From Candidatus Thorarchaeota archaeon (GTDB lineage Archaea; Asgardarchaeota; Thorarchaeia; Thorarchaeales; Thorarchaeaceae), in the NCBI GenBank assembly GCA_008080745.1, contig SHMX01000005.1:95515-159514 (forward strand): 64,000 bases of DNA. The letters run 5' to 3'. Numbering within the stretch: the stretch's first letter is position 1; every line of letters begins with the position of its first letter. Below, piece after piece: positions 18,433-26,573 of this stretch. Made by a program: the position numbers and the translations under genes. The notes under the pieces were generated by a model. That model was not told the origin of the DNA. It saw only the letters and a list, made by a program, of their open reading frames with translations, and did no database searches.

Positions 18433-19611
18433 CTGCGAATTTGTCTGATTGCCCCTATGTTTCCTCCTATTCAGAGTGGTTCTTCCCATTATGCAGAACG
18501 TTTGGCGGAAGGACTTGCACAACGCGGTCACGATGTATATGTCATCACATCTTCTGGTGCAGAAATTTCAGATATGAACGATTATCGTGTCATAGAGATT
18601 CCGTCAATAACGACTCCTACGACACCAATGACCCATAATTATGCTCTCCCCTTCAATTTCTTTCCTCTAAATATCCCTCTTCTTAGAAACATAATCAAGA
18701 AGATATCCCCGGATATTGTTCATCTAAACAGCAATTTTTTAGACCTTTGTTTAGGTGCTATGATTGCTGCAAAAGGTCTAGGTATAGCTACGGTATTAAC
18801 AGTTCATACCCGTCTTATACATGCAAATAAGTTTCTCAATCCTTTTTTCCGAGCAGTGGATAAATCCTTGATTAAACAGATTTTACACAAGGTGGATGCT
18901 TTTGTTGCACTAGACAAACAGATGTATAACTATATTCTAAACACATATGATTTGTCAAAAGATAAGATTCATCCAATTCCCTTAGCTATCGATCTTGATG
19001 AACTCTTGTCTACTCCCACAAAACCAACATTATTAGACACCTTGGAATCACAAAATATCATTGCATCTATTTCTCATTTGACCCTTCTCAAATCTCCTCG
19101 TACATTATTAGAAGCTGTATCTATTATCAAAGACGATTTTGAGGACCTCATAGTTGCATTTGCTGGTCGTGTATGCGATACTAGATTTGTGAACTGGGCA
19201 AAAGAGCTAGACGTATCTGAACATGTGGTCTTTATGGGTGAAATTCCCCACCATCTTATTCCCTCCGTTCTCAAACGTAGTTGTATTGAAGCACACTCAT
19301 TGGATTATCGAACGGGATTTGATAATGCCTCGATTGAGGCGATGTCACTAGGACTACCAGTAATATCTTGTGTTCCAGAGGATAATTTTTTGAGAGAATG
19401 GTTGCACAACTGGGAAAATGTAATTCTGGTCGAGCCTTATTCTCCTAATATGGTTGCTGAGGCTCTATACCGTTTGCTAAGCAACCAAGAGCTAATGCAG
19501 AACATCTCGAAAAATGCTGGGCGATCAGCGAAACAATTTTTTTCAATTGAACGTATGCTTGATGATTTTGAACAGCTCTATGCTAATTTGGTTGGAGATT
19601 TAAACCAATAA
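18433..19611 (+). CDS. Glycosyltransferase family 4, probable CTG start
   Basis: The conserved first strand of the GT4 fold, RICLIAPMFPPIQSGSSHYA, runs upstream of the first ATG (18457). Reading back, the frame reaches a stop at 18409 and contains no ATG, GTG or TTG. CTG 18433 sits six bases after a strong GGAGGA, so it is the best start and gives 392 residues. The donor domain has VVFMGEIPHHLIPSVL and IEAHSLDYRTGFDNASIEAM; the first Glu of E-x7-E is not in its usual place. The gene diverges from a GT-C gene, and its end overlaps the acetyltransferase by 34 bases, tail to tail. Substrates are unknown. Confidence 0.85.
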   Translation: MRICLIAPMFPPIQSGSSHYAERLAEGLAQRGHDVYVITSSGAEISDMNDYRVIEIPSITTPTTPMTHNYALPFNFFPLNIPLLRNIIKKISPDIVHLNSNFLDLCLGAMIAAKGLGIATVLTVHTRLIHANKFLNPFFRAVDKSLIKQILHKVDAFVALDKQMYNYILNTYDLSKDKIHPIPLAIDLDELLSTPTKPTLLDTLESQNIIASISHLTLLKSPRTLLEAVSIIKDDFEDLIVAFAGRVCDTRFVNWAKELDVSEHVVFMGEIPHHLIPSVLKRSCIEAHSLDYRTGFDNASIEAMSLGLPVISCVPEDNFLREWLHNWENVILVEPYSPNMVAEALYRLLSNQELMQNISKNAGRSAKQFFSIERMLDDFEQLYANLVGDLNQ

Positions 19612-20504
19612 TGCAGAGTTGTTTGATAGTCTGATGGTTTTAGACCCCTCTTTTGATATAATCTCATTGCGGCAGTATTATTGAGTTGGGTTCCTACACT
19701 GAGGGTTCGATGCTCATCAATCACATCGGATATCGCTTTATCCAACAATGCACCTCCTAAACCTCTACGTGAATACTTTGGATGAACTGCTATCAATCCA
19801 ATTCTTAGTTCGTCTTTTTCTTCACTCTGATTCGAGCCGAATTTTTCATGAAGCGTGATATAGCCTCCTATCTGATTTCCTTCTTCAATTACATATACCC
19901 TTGAATTATCCGAGTAGAATAGATTCTTTATCCATATAGCATGCATCGCATCAGCTCTTTGTTTTCCAAATTGCTTGTCAGTATGAAAACGATCCCTGTA
20001 GAATGCAATTGCAGAAATCTCCATCAAGTTCCAAATATCTGACTCTTCAGCACTCCGCACCTTTTTGAGAATTCCGTCTTCTCTTGGAATCAATGTGGAA
20101 TGACTCGCTCTCAGCGTGCAACTCCAATCATACGATTGGAAGCCATTTGCCTCTAATTGCCGAATCCAATCATCATCATTTAGGGATAGACGACTTGAAA
20201 CAAAAGTTGCACTTGTATCTTTGAGAATACTCATAGATTTCTTTACCATCACTCCGATTTTTTTGTCATTGAAAACCTTTCTAGCTAATCGAATGGGTTT
20301 TACATGATAGCATTCGAACTCGAAAAAAGTAGAATCCCAGTCCAGATGTTCAAGGTAAGATATCATCTGGATAGATTCGTTATCTGTTATACATGGAAAC
20401 TCGGAAAAAACATTATTTTGGCTGATAATGTTTTCTTTTCCAACTAGACGTAGTGAAGACTTTATTTTCTCAATTGAACAATTTTTAACAGTAGGGGATA
20501 CCAA
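19578..20504 (-). CDS. GNAT acetyltransferase, WecD-like
   Basis: The 308-residue protein has a C-terminal GNAT domain: VYVIEEGNQIGGYI, then the acetyl-CoA motif LIAVHPKYSRRGLGGALL at about 240-257, then VGTQLNNTAAMRLYQKRGL. The N-terminal half has LEHLDWDSTFFEFE, the pattern seen in WecD-type enzymes that N-acetylate TDP-4-amino-4,6-dideoxy sugars. The divergent neighbour is a DegT-type aminotransferase, the expected partner that makes the amino sugar. The start is TTG 20504 behind GAGGTAAC. The acetylated sugar itself is inferred; other amino substrates are possible. Confidence 0.75.
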   Translation of the reverse strand: MVSPTVKNCSIEKIKSSLRLVGKENIISQNNVFSEFPCITDNESIQMISYLEHLDWDSTFFEFECYHVKPIRLARKVFNDKKIGVMVKKSMSILKDTSATFVSSRLSLNDDDWIRQLEANGFQSYDWSCTLRASHSTLIPREDGILKKVRSAEESDIWNLMEISAIAFYRDRFHTDKQFGKQRADAMHAIWIKNLFYSDNSRVYVIEEGNQIGGYITLHEKFGSNQSEEKDELRIGLIAVHPKYSRRGLGGALLDKAISDVIDEHRTLSVGTQLNNTAAMRLYQKRGLKPSDYQTTLHYWFKSPTKLA

Positions 20505-20608
20505 GTCCGTTACCTCATAATACCGCTATATCTTATTTTTACCCATCCAACGAATAGCCAATAGCTTATTATAATCTATACTACTCACTGGCAATGGCGT
20601 GAAATTCT

Positions 20609-21733
20609 TTGATTCCTTTCGCAAAACCCGAATTCTCAGAGAAAACCGTTGAAACAATCCTTCAAAATATTTCTGATGCTCTGAAATCGGGGTATCTAAC
20701 AAATGGACCCTATGTTCGCCTAGTTGAAGAAAAATTTTCAGGGATACTTTCTTCATTGTACGTAGCTGCGACAAGCTCATGCACAGCATCCTTACATCTC
20801 GCCATGTTGCTTGCTGGGATTTCCAAAGGAGATGAAGTTATAGTTCCTTCAAATACATTTGTATCCACTGCCAATGCAGTCGTATATTGTGGCGGGAAGC
20901 CAATTTTTGCTGAGATAGAAACTGATACTTTCAATCTTGACCCCCTTGATGTAGAAAATAAAATTACAGATCAAACCAAGGCGATTATTCCTGTTCATCT
21001 TGGAGGCAATCCCTGCGATATGACCGCCTTTCAACGGATTGCATCTGAACACAACCTACTTTTAATTGAGGACTGTGCTCATGCTCATGGTGCCTATTAC
21101 AAAAATAATCCCTGTGGAACTTTCGGCGATTTGTCTTGCTTTTCTTTTTATCCCACGAAAGTCATTCCTAGCGCAGAAGGGGGATTATTAGTGACTAAAA
21201 ATCCTGAATTTGATAAAAAAGGAAGAATCCTCCTAAATCAAGGTAGGCAGGGGTTTGGTCCAAGCTCCATCGAAGAAATCGGATACAATTATAGAATGAA
21301 TGAATTACAAGCTATCCTGATCAACTCGCAGATTTCTATGCTGCCTGAATTGATCCAATATCGCACAAAATTAGCGAATCGTTATAGAAGAAATCTTGCA
21401 GACTCAGACTATGTAAATTTACAAGAAGTTCGCGTTGGAAACATCCACTCGTATTATTCCTTCATAGTTAGTCTCCCACATGGCTTTCGAGACGAAGTTC
21501 GTAAACTTCTAACAAAAGAAGGAGTTGAAACAAGTATCTTATACCATCCAATTCACCAGCAGGCAGCCTATCAAAAAATTATTGGAGCTGATTCTGTATC
21601 ATTACCTACGACCGAGGATATTTGTTCCAAGACTATTGCTTTACCTATGCATCTTGCTATGGATGAATCAACAGTTGACATCGTTTCCACAAAACTACTT
21701 GAATCAATAGAATGGATTACCAAGAATCAATAA
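20609..21733 (+). CDS. DegT/DnrJ/EryC1/StrS-family sugar aminotransferase
   Basis: This 374-residue PLP enzyme begins MIPFAKPEFSEKTVE. ALKSGYLTNGPYV, then AATSSCTASLHLAM (PLP phosphate loop), VPSNTFVSTANAV, and EDCAHAHGAYY are all family blocks. The PLP-binding lysine is K184 in SFYPTKVIPS, and GYNYRMNELQA is also typical. It transfers an amino group, usually from glutamate, to a keto nucleotide sugar. The start is TTG 20609. Beside a WecD-like acetyltransferase it resembles the WecE-WecD pair that makes N-acetylated 4-amino-4,6-dideoxy sugars. No TDP-glucose dehydratase or thymidylyltransferase was identified nearby, so the exact precursor is open. Confidence 0.88.
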   Translation: MIPFAKPEFSEKTVETILQNISDALKSGYLTNGPYVRLVEEKFSGILSSLYVAATSSCTASLHLAMLLAGISKGDEVIVPSNTFVSTANAVVYCGGKPIFAEIETDTFNLDPLDVENKITDQTKAIIPVHLGGNPCDMTAFQRIASEHNLLLIEDCAHAHGAYYKNNPCGTFGDLSCFSFYPTKVIPSAEGGLLVTKNPEFDKKGRILLNQGRQGFGPSSIEEIGYNYRMNELQAILINSQISMLPELIQYRTKLANRYRRNLADSDYVNLQEVRVGNIHSYYSFIVSLPHGFRDEVRKLLTKEGVETSILYHPIHQQAAYQKIIGADSVSLPTTEDICSKTIALPMHLAMDESTVDIVSTKLLESIEWITKNQ

Positions 21734-21799
21734 CACTAAAGGGCTGATTAACATTTCATTAGAAAATAATTTGTATCAAGAATTCTGTGAGGGATTTTG

Positions 21800-22960
21800 T
21801 TGAGGATTATGATGATATGTGATTTCTTTCCAACCTATGGCACTAAATCTGTCAACACCCTTGCTAATATTCTTGGAGAACGCGGACATGAGGTACTAGT
21901 TGTTTCTACCTCTGTAGGAATAAAAGGTGAAAAACTCCCATCTGCATCTAAGGGTCAATATAAGTTAATTAGAGTACCTTCTATCCCGATCTTTCATCTA
22001 CCATATTCTATCACCCCAAAAGCAAAATCACATTTGCTAAAAATCGCACATTCTTTTCAACCTGATATAATCCACAGCCATTTCATCATATATTGGCTGA
22101 GTCTTTCATCTTCCATTTTCAAAAATCGAGAAACCCCTCTTATAGTAACACTACATGGTCTGACTCTTCCTCAAGATGTTTCAAGCTGGCCACTTCAGGA
22201 GGCCTTCAAAATCTTGTATAGGACCAAAGCTAAAGATTTAGTTGAATCCTCCTCTCATGTGTTATGTGTTTCTAAATTAGTAGAGGAGAAATTCAGAAGT
22301 CTTTATACCGACAAATCTATCTCCCACTCTGTAATTCCCATTGGAATCGATACAGAGTCTCTTGATGCTACTGTAAATATACCCTCCAAAAAACTTCAAG
22401 AAGTGATGAATCTCGGAGGAAAAAGAGTTTTCATCTATCTTGGACGTGTTGTAAAAGACAAGGGAATTTTTGATTTGGTCAGAGCATTTGAATATGTTCG
22501 GTCGCTACGAGATGATGTTGCTCTAGTCATTGTTGGTGATGGAGATGCTCTACGTGTTCTGAAAGAGGTGGGACAAAATATACCTGATCTGCATATTATC
22601 GGTTTTCAGACTGATATTGGATCGTATCTTTCGATAGGAAATGTTTTTGTTTCTCCATCATATCGTGAAGGTCTCTCTACGGCATTACTAGAGGCGATGT
22701 ATTTTCAATTACCTTTCGTTACAACCATGGTTGGAGGAGTAAGGGATATACTAGATTATGGGGGATTCGGTTGGATTGTTCCTAAAGGCTCTGTAGATGC
22801 TTTAGCTAAGACTCTGTATGACATATGCGATATGTCTGATATAGATCTCTTGGAAATCGGACAAAAAAACAAACAAGTTGTGCTAGAGAACTTCACTTGG
22901 AATAAAATTGTGGGCCAATTAGAAATATTCTATAAAAAAATGAAGGACGATGCCACGTGA
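21800..22960 (+). CDS. Glycosyltransferase family 4
   Basis: This is a 386-residue GT-B enzyme with MICDFFPTYGTKSVNTLANIL at the start (split at the loop), LIVTLHGLTLPQD, and the donor-domain strand RVFIYLGRVVKDKGIFDLV. FVSPSYREGLSTALLEAM contains the intact E-x7-E motif. The start is TTG 21800 behind GTGAGGG; a TTG three bases earlier is equally in frame. It lies about 65 bases after the aminotransferase on the same strand and is followed by an epimerase, so these form a run of sugar genes. The sugar is not predictable. Confidence 0.88.
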   Translation: MRIMMICDFFPTYGTKSVNTLANILGERGHEVLVVSTSVGIKGEKLPSASKGQYKLIRVPSIPIFHLPYSITPKAKSHLLKIAHSFQPDIIHSHFIIYWLSLSSSIFKNRETPLIVTLHGLTLPQDVSSWPLQEAFKILYRTKAKDLVESSSHVLCVSKLVEEKFRSLYTDKSISHSVIPIGIDTESLDATVNIPSKKLQEVMNLGGKRVFIYLGRVVKDKGIFDLVRAFEYVRSLRDDVALVIVGDGDALRVLKEVGQNIPDLHIIGFQTDIGSYLSIGNVFVSPSYREGLSTALLEAMYFQLPFVTTMVGGVRDILDYGGFGWIVPKGSVDALAKTLYDICDMSDIDLLEIGQKNKQVVLENFTWNKIVGQLEIFYKKMKDDAT

Positions 22961-23027
22961 CAATCTTTATCTTTGCTGATTTTTCCCACGGTTTGAATTA
23001 TATAAATTGAATAATGGTGGACAATCT

Positions 23028-23996
23028 ATGCGTATATTGGTTACTGGCGGGGCTGGGTATTTAGGGTCTATTTTGGTACGTCGATTACTTGATGGTGGCC
23101 ATCAAGTTCGTGTCTTGGATAAACTGCTCTTTGGAAATGACTCCCTAGTTGGTTTAGAAGGGACCTGGGGATTTCAGCTATATCATGGTGATGTGACTAA
23201 CGTAAAAGATGTCACTGCCGCAATGAACGACATAGACGCTGTAATCGATTTAGCTGCAATCGTGGGGGACCCAGCGTGTAAAATCAACGAAGACCTTACA
23301 ATTCAAACCAATTACTGGGCTACCCATTTGCTGGCTGAGGTAGCACAAGCCAAGGGAATATCCAAATTCCTTTTTGCCTCGACGTGTAGTGTCTATGGCA
23401 AAAGTTCCGGTTCCGCTGATGAAGATGGAGAAACTAATCCATTATCACTCTATGCAAAGACAAAGTTGGACTCGGAAGGTGTGATTAAGAAATTTAGCAA
23501 CGGGATGGGCGGTAGAGTTCTTCGACTGGCTACTCTATGTGGGCCATCCTATCGGATGAGATTTGATCTAGTACTGAACATCATGACTGCAAAAGCTTGT
23601 ATTGACGGTAAAGTTCAAGTATTTGGTGGTGAACAAATTCGCCCATTACTTGATGTTCGAGATGCAGCAAAAGCATTTCAATATCTTTTAGAAAACTCGG
23701 ATTCGAGTGATTATTATGTATTTAACATCGGTTCTAACTCATCCAACACATCGATTGCAAATCTTGGTGAATTGGTGGTAAATACCGTGGGGAATAGTGA
23801 ATTGACCCATATTCCTGAGGTATCTGATGCACGATCGTACCGAGTAGATTTTTCAAGAATCAAAGATATTGGATTTACTCCTGATTATTCCTTGGAGGAT
23901 AGCATACACGGAATAGTTGAATTATTCAAGGATGGCACCATCACTGATTATACTAATCCACGGTATCACAATGCCAAACAGGACTACCAAAACTAA
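23028..23996 (+). CDS. Extended-SDR nucleotide-sugar epimerase/dehydratase
   Basis: The 322-residue protein starts MRILVTGGAGYLGSILVRRL, with the NAD loop TGGAGYLGS. It has IDLAAIVGDPAC, STCSVYGKS and the catalytic Tyr-x3-Lys in SLYAKTK. The region GGEQIRPLLDVRDAAKAF completes the substrate domain. ATG 23028 is six bases after GGTGGA, which decides the start over an in-frame TTG at 23007. It belongs to a group of SDR proteins often annotated only as NAD-dependent epimerase/dehydratase; the reaction cannot be fixed. It lies between a GT4 and a CapK-like gene on the same strand. Confidence 0.85.
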   Translation: MRILVTGGAGYLGSILVRRLLDGGHQVRVLDKLLFGNDSLVGLEGTWGFQLYHGDVTNVKDVTAAMNDIDAVIDLAAIVGDPACKINEDLTIQTNYWATHLLAEVAQAKGISKFLFASTCSVYGKSSGSADEDGETNPLSLYAKTKLDSEGVIKKFSNGMGGRVLRLATLCGPSYRMRFDLVLNIMTAKACIDGKVQVFGGEQIRPLLDVRDAAKAFQYLLENSDSSDYYVFNIGSNSSNTSIANLGELVVNTVGNSELTHIPEVSDARSYRVDFSRIKDIGFTPDYSLEDSIHGIVELFKDGTITDYTNPRYHNAKQDYQN

Positions 23997-24029
23997 GTAT
24001 TCAATCCTTTCCTCTAAGGAGACCAGAAA

Positions 24030-25370
24030 ATGAAAACAACTCTACGAGAAACCGTGTACATTCGTATGTATGAGCTTGTAACTCGTAGAAATATCTGGAA
24101 ACCCCTCAAATCACTTTCAGAATCTCAATGGTACACTCCGAAAGAGATCAGACAGCTCCAAGAGGAGAAACTCCTCCTTCTTATGCACCATGCTTATGAA
24201 ACTGTTCCCTGGTATAGAAAGGTCTTCAATCAAATGGATATTTACTCCCCTAAACAAATATCTATTGAAAGCTTCGAAGAAATGCCCATACTGAAAAAAC
24301 GGATTCTTCAACTTCACTACCCCCAAAAATTACTCTCCAGACATTTTGATAGACAGGGTGGGTTTGAGGACCGAACGGGAGGTACAACGGGTGGTCCAAC
24401 TAGATATTTTGTTGGTCCAAAAGCAGCAGGCTATCGAGCTGCCAATGCGACGAGAAACCAACACTGGTATAATTACTTTCATGGGCAAAGCAATGCCCTC
24501 ATATGGGGTGCGGAACGCGATCTATCATCCGATAATATACAGTCTCGAATTTTTCAGCAGCTAAGTCTCAATCGAATTGAAATGAATGCATGGGATATGA
24601 CTGAAACGCAGATGCGTAAATTTGCTATAAAGGTACAAAAACAAAGACCAAGAATTTTAGCTGGCTACGCGGGTGCTGTAGCTATATTCGCAAAATTCAC
24701 TCTAGAGAACAACATTGATTTGAAATTTGATAGTGGCATTGTAGTTTCAGGTGAATTACTGACCGATCAAAATAGAGAAATTATTGAAACCGCATTTGGT
24801 TCAAAAATCTTTAACCGATATGGTACGCGAGAGTTTGGTTCTATTGCACACGAATGTTCTTGCCACGATGGTCTTCATATTAATGGTGAGAGCTTCATAA
24901 TAGAACAAGGCGAAAAATACGATGATGGTTATTCTCTATTAGTAACTGATCTGAATAATTTCGCTATGCCAATGATCCGTTATGAGATTGGGGATGTTGG
25001 TCTTCTATCTACTAGAAAATGTAAATGCGGTCGAGGGCTTCCTCTTCTCGAAACCATTTTAGGTAGAACCACAAGTTACATCATCACCCCTCAAGGCTCT
25101 TATGTTAATGGAATCGTCTTCCCTCATCTTCTTCGCGATTATGGCGAGATTCTAGAATTTAGAGTAATTCAACAAAATATTGATGAAATTGATATCTTTT
25201 TAGTATTAAAGAACCCTCTAGATGAAAAGCAAAAAGAGAGCATTCGAAGACGTCTGAGCAATTTCCTCCAATCAATTAGAATCAATCTTATTGAAGTTGA
25301 CAAGATATCTCTTGCAGATTCGGGAAAGAGAGATCTTGTGACCTCCAAGCTTGTCTTGGAAATGGATTAG
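24030..25370 (+). CDS. CapK/PaaK-like adenylate-forming enzyme, second copy
   Basis: The 446-residue protein is a clear paralogue of 11617-13017. It shares HAYETVPWYRKVF, the P-loop DRTGGTTGGPTRY at about 110-122, FNRYGTREFGS, and KCKCGRGLPLLETILGR with the paired cysteines. The N-terminal stretch LSESQWYTPKEIRQLQ matches KSQWWTLSELNKLR of the first copy. It should form an acyl-adenylate, but neither the acid nor the acceptor is known. AGGAGACC precedes ATG 24030. It sits 33 bases after an SDR gene and 21 bases before a GT4 gene, which suggests one transcript. Confidence 0.82.
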   Translation: MKTTLRETVYIRMYELVTRRNIWKPLKSLSESQWYTPKEIRQLQEEKLLLLMHHAYETVPWYRKVFNQMDIYSPKQISIESFEEMPILKKRILQLHYPQKLLSRHFDRQGGFEDRTGGTTGGPTRYFVGPKAAGYRAANATRNQHWYNYFHGQSNALIWGAERDLSSDNIQSRIFQQLSLNRIEMNAWDMTETQMRKFAIKVQKQRPRILAGYAGAVAIFAKFTLENNIDLKFDSGIVVSGELLTDQNREIIETAFGSKIFNRYGTREFGSIAHECSCHDGLHINGESFIIEQGEKYDDGYSLLVTDLNNFAMPMIRYEIGDVGLLSTRKCKCGRGLPLLETILGRTTSYIITPQGSYVNGIVFPHLLRDYGEILEFRVIQQNIDEIDIFLVLKNPLDEKQKESIRRRLSNFLQSIRINLIEVDKISLADSGKRDLVTSKLVLEMD

Positions 25371-25391
25371 GACTAAGTGGTGTTATGAATA

Positions 25392-26573
25392 ATGAAACAG
25401 ATTTCAGTAGGTCGTTTTTGCACTCGTATTTTTCCTGACAGAGGGGGACCTGCAAAACACGCTCACAAATTGTCAGAGGCATTGGAACATATTGGGGTTA
25501 AAAATTGTGTTATTGCTAGCAAGTATTGTAAGAAAAGGAGTGCTGATAGAATATACTCCTTTCATCCTTTACCCATTTGTTCACCATCAACTCAAACCAA
25601 TCCACTATCAATGCTCCTATTTACACTCAGCTTCTTTGTTCTCGGTATTCTCTATTCTCTGGTTTATTTTCTTCGTTCAAGAGTAGATTTGATACACGCA
25701 CACAGTCCAGCCATTTCAGGAATTATTTCTTTAGCAGTTTCGAAAATACTCAGAAAACCCCTTATCATCACCATTCATGGATTTGCAGGTCCCAAACTAT
25801 CCTGGGCCCCCAACTCTGGCAGCTATATTGAATTTCTTCTGGAAAAAACTGTACTTAGAAATGCAGATCACGTAATTACGGTATCTCCAGATTATCGGCA
25901 TCTAATCGAACTCTATTCTCCTCAAACATCGTATTCTATCATCGGTAATGGTGTTGATATTGAATACTTCTCTCCCGCATCAGGAGATGATGAGAAGAAA
26001 AAACTATTACTCGAATTAGGATTAGACGAATCCTCTGATATTGTAACTTGGGTGGGAAATCTGAATCTAGAAGAAAAAGTTCGTGGTGTTAGAGATCTAA
26101 TCCAAGCCATTGATATTTTGGTGAATCTGAGAAAGATTGATTGTGATGTTTTGCTTGTTGGGGGTGGAACTCACATTGATCAGATTTCAGCATTGATTAA
26201 TCAATATAATCTTGAACAGTCGGTTCACTTACTTGGATTCCGCGATGATATTCAAACAATATTGCAGGCGTCGGATATTTTCGTACTACCATCTCATCAT
26301 GAGGGCTCTCCTAATTCTTTGCTTGAGGCTCTTTCTTGTGGCGTAGTTTCTATTGCAACTCATGTTGGTGGGGTTCCTAGAATATTGGGGGACACGGGAT
26401 ATCTTTTCAGACCTGGTGACTCCGAAACGCTGGCAAGACATCTACAGCATATGCTTGCGAATCCCGATGATCGACATCAGCTCTCACTCAAATCACGGTC
26501 TCGTGCCGAATCAGCTCTATCATGGGAAACTATTGCACATAAAACAACTGTGCAATATCAACTTCTAATTTAG
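25392..26573 (+). CDS. Glycosyltransferase family 4
   Basis: This 393-residue GT-B enzyme starts MKQISVGRFCTRIFPDRGGPAK, with the Gly-rich acceptor loop at DRGGPAKHAHKL. It has PLIITIHGFAGP, the linker NGVDIEYFSP, and FVLPSHHEGSPNSLLEALSCG with an intact E-x7-E. ATG 25392 follows GTGGTG. It is the last gene of the plus-strand run that begins at 20609, and its end overlaps the convergent GT-C gene by 9 bases. Donor and acceptor are unknown. Confidence 0.88.
   Translation: MKQISVGRFCTRIFPDRGGPAKHAHKLSEALEHIGVKNCVIASKYCKKRSADRIYSFHPLPICSPSTQTNPLSMLLFTLSFFVLGILYSLVYFLRSRVDLIHAHSPAISGIISLAVSKILRKPLIITIHGFAGPKLSWAPNSGSYIEFLLEKTVLRNADHVITVSPDYRHLIELYSPQTSYSIIGNGVDIEYFSPASGDDEKKKLLLELGLDESSDIVTWVGNLNLEEKVRGVRDLIQAIDILVNLRKIDCDVLLVGGGTHIDQISALINQYNLEQSVHLLGFRDDIQTILQASDIFVLPSHHEGSPNSLLEALSCGVVSIATHVGGVPRILGDTGYLFRPGDSETLARHLQHMLANPDDRHQLSLKSRSRAESALSWETIAHKTTVQYQLLI

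Noticed and set aside
19578-19611. A 34-base overlap between the GT4 and acetyltransferase genes as a sign of frameshift
   Set aside because: The overlap is tail to tail and both proteins are complete with normal family ends.
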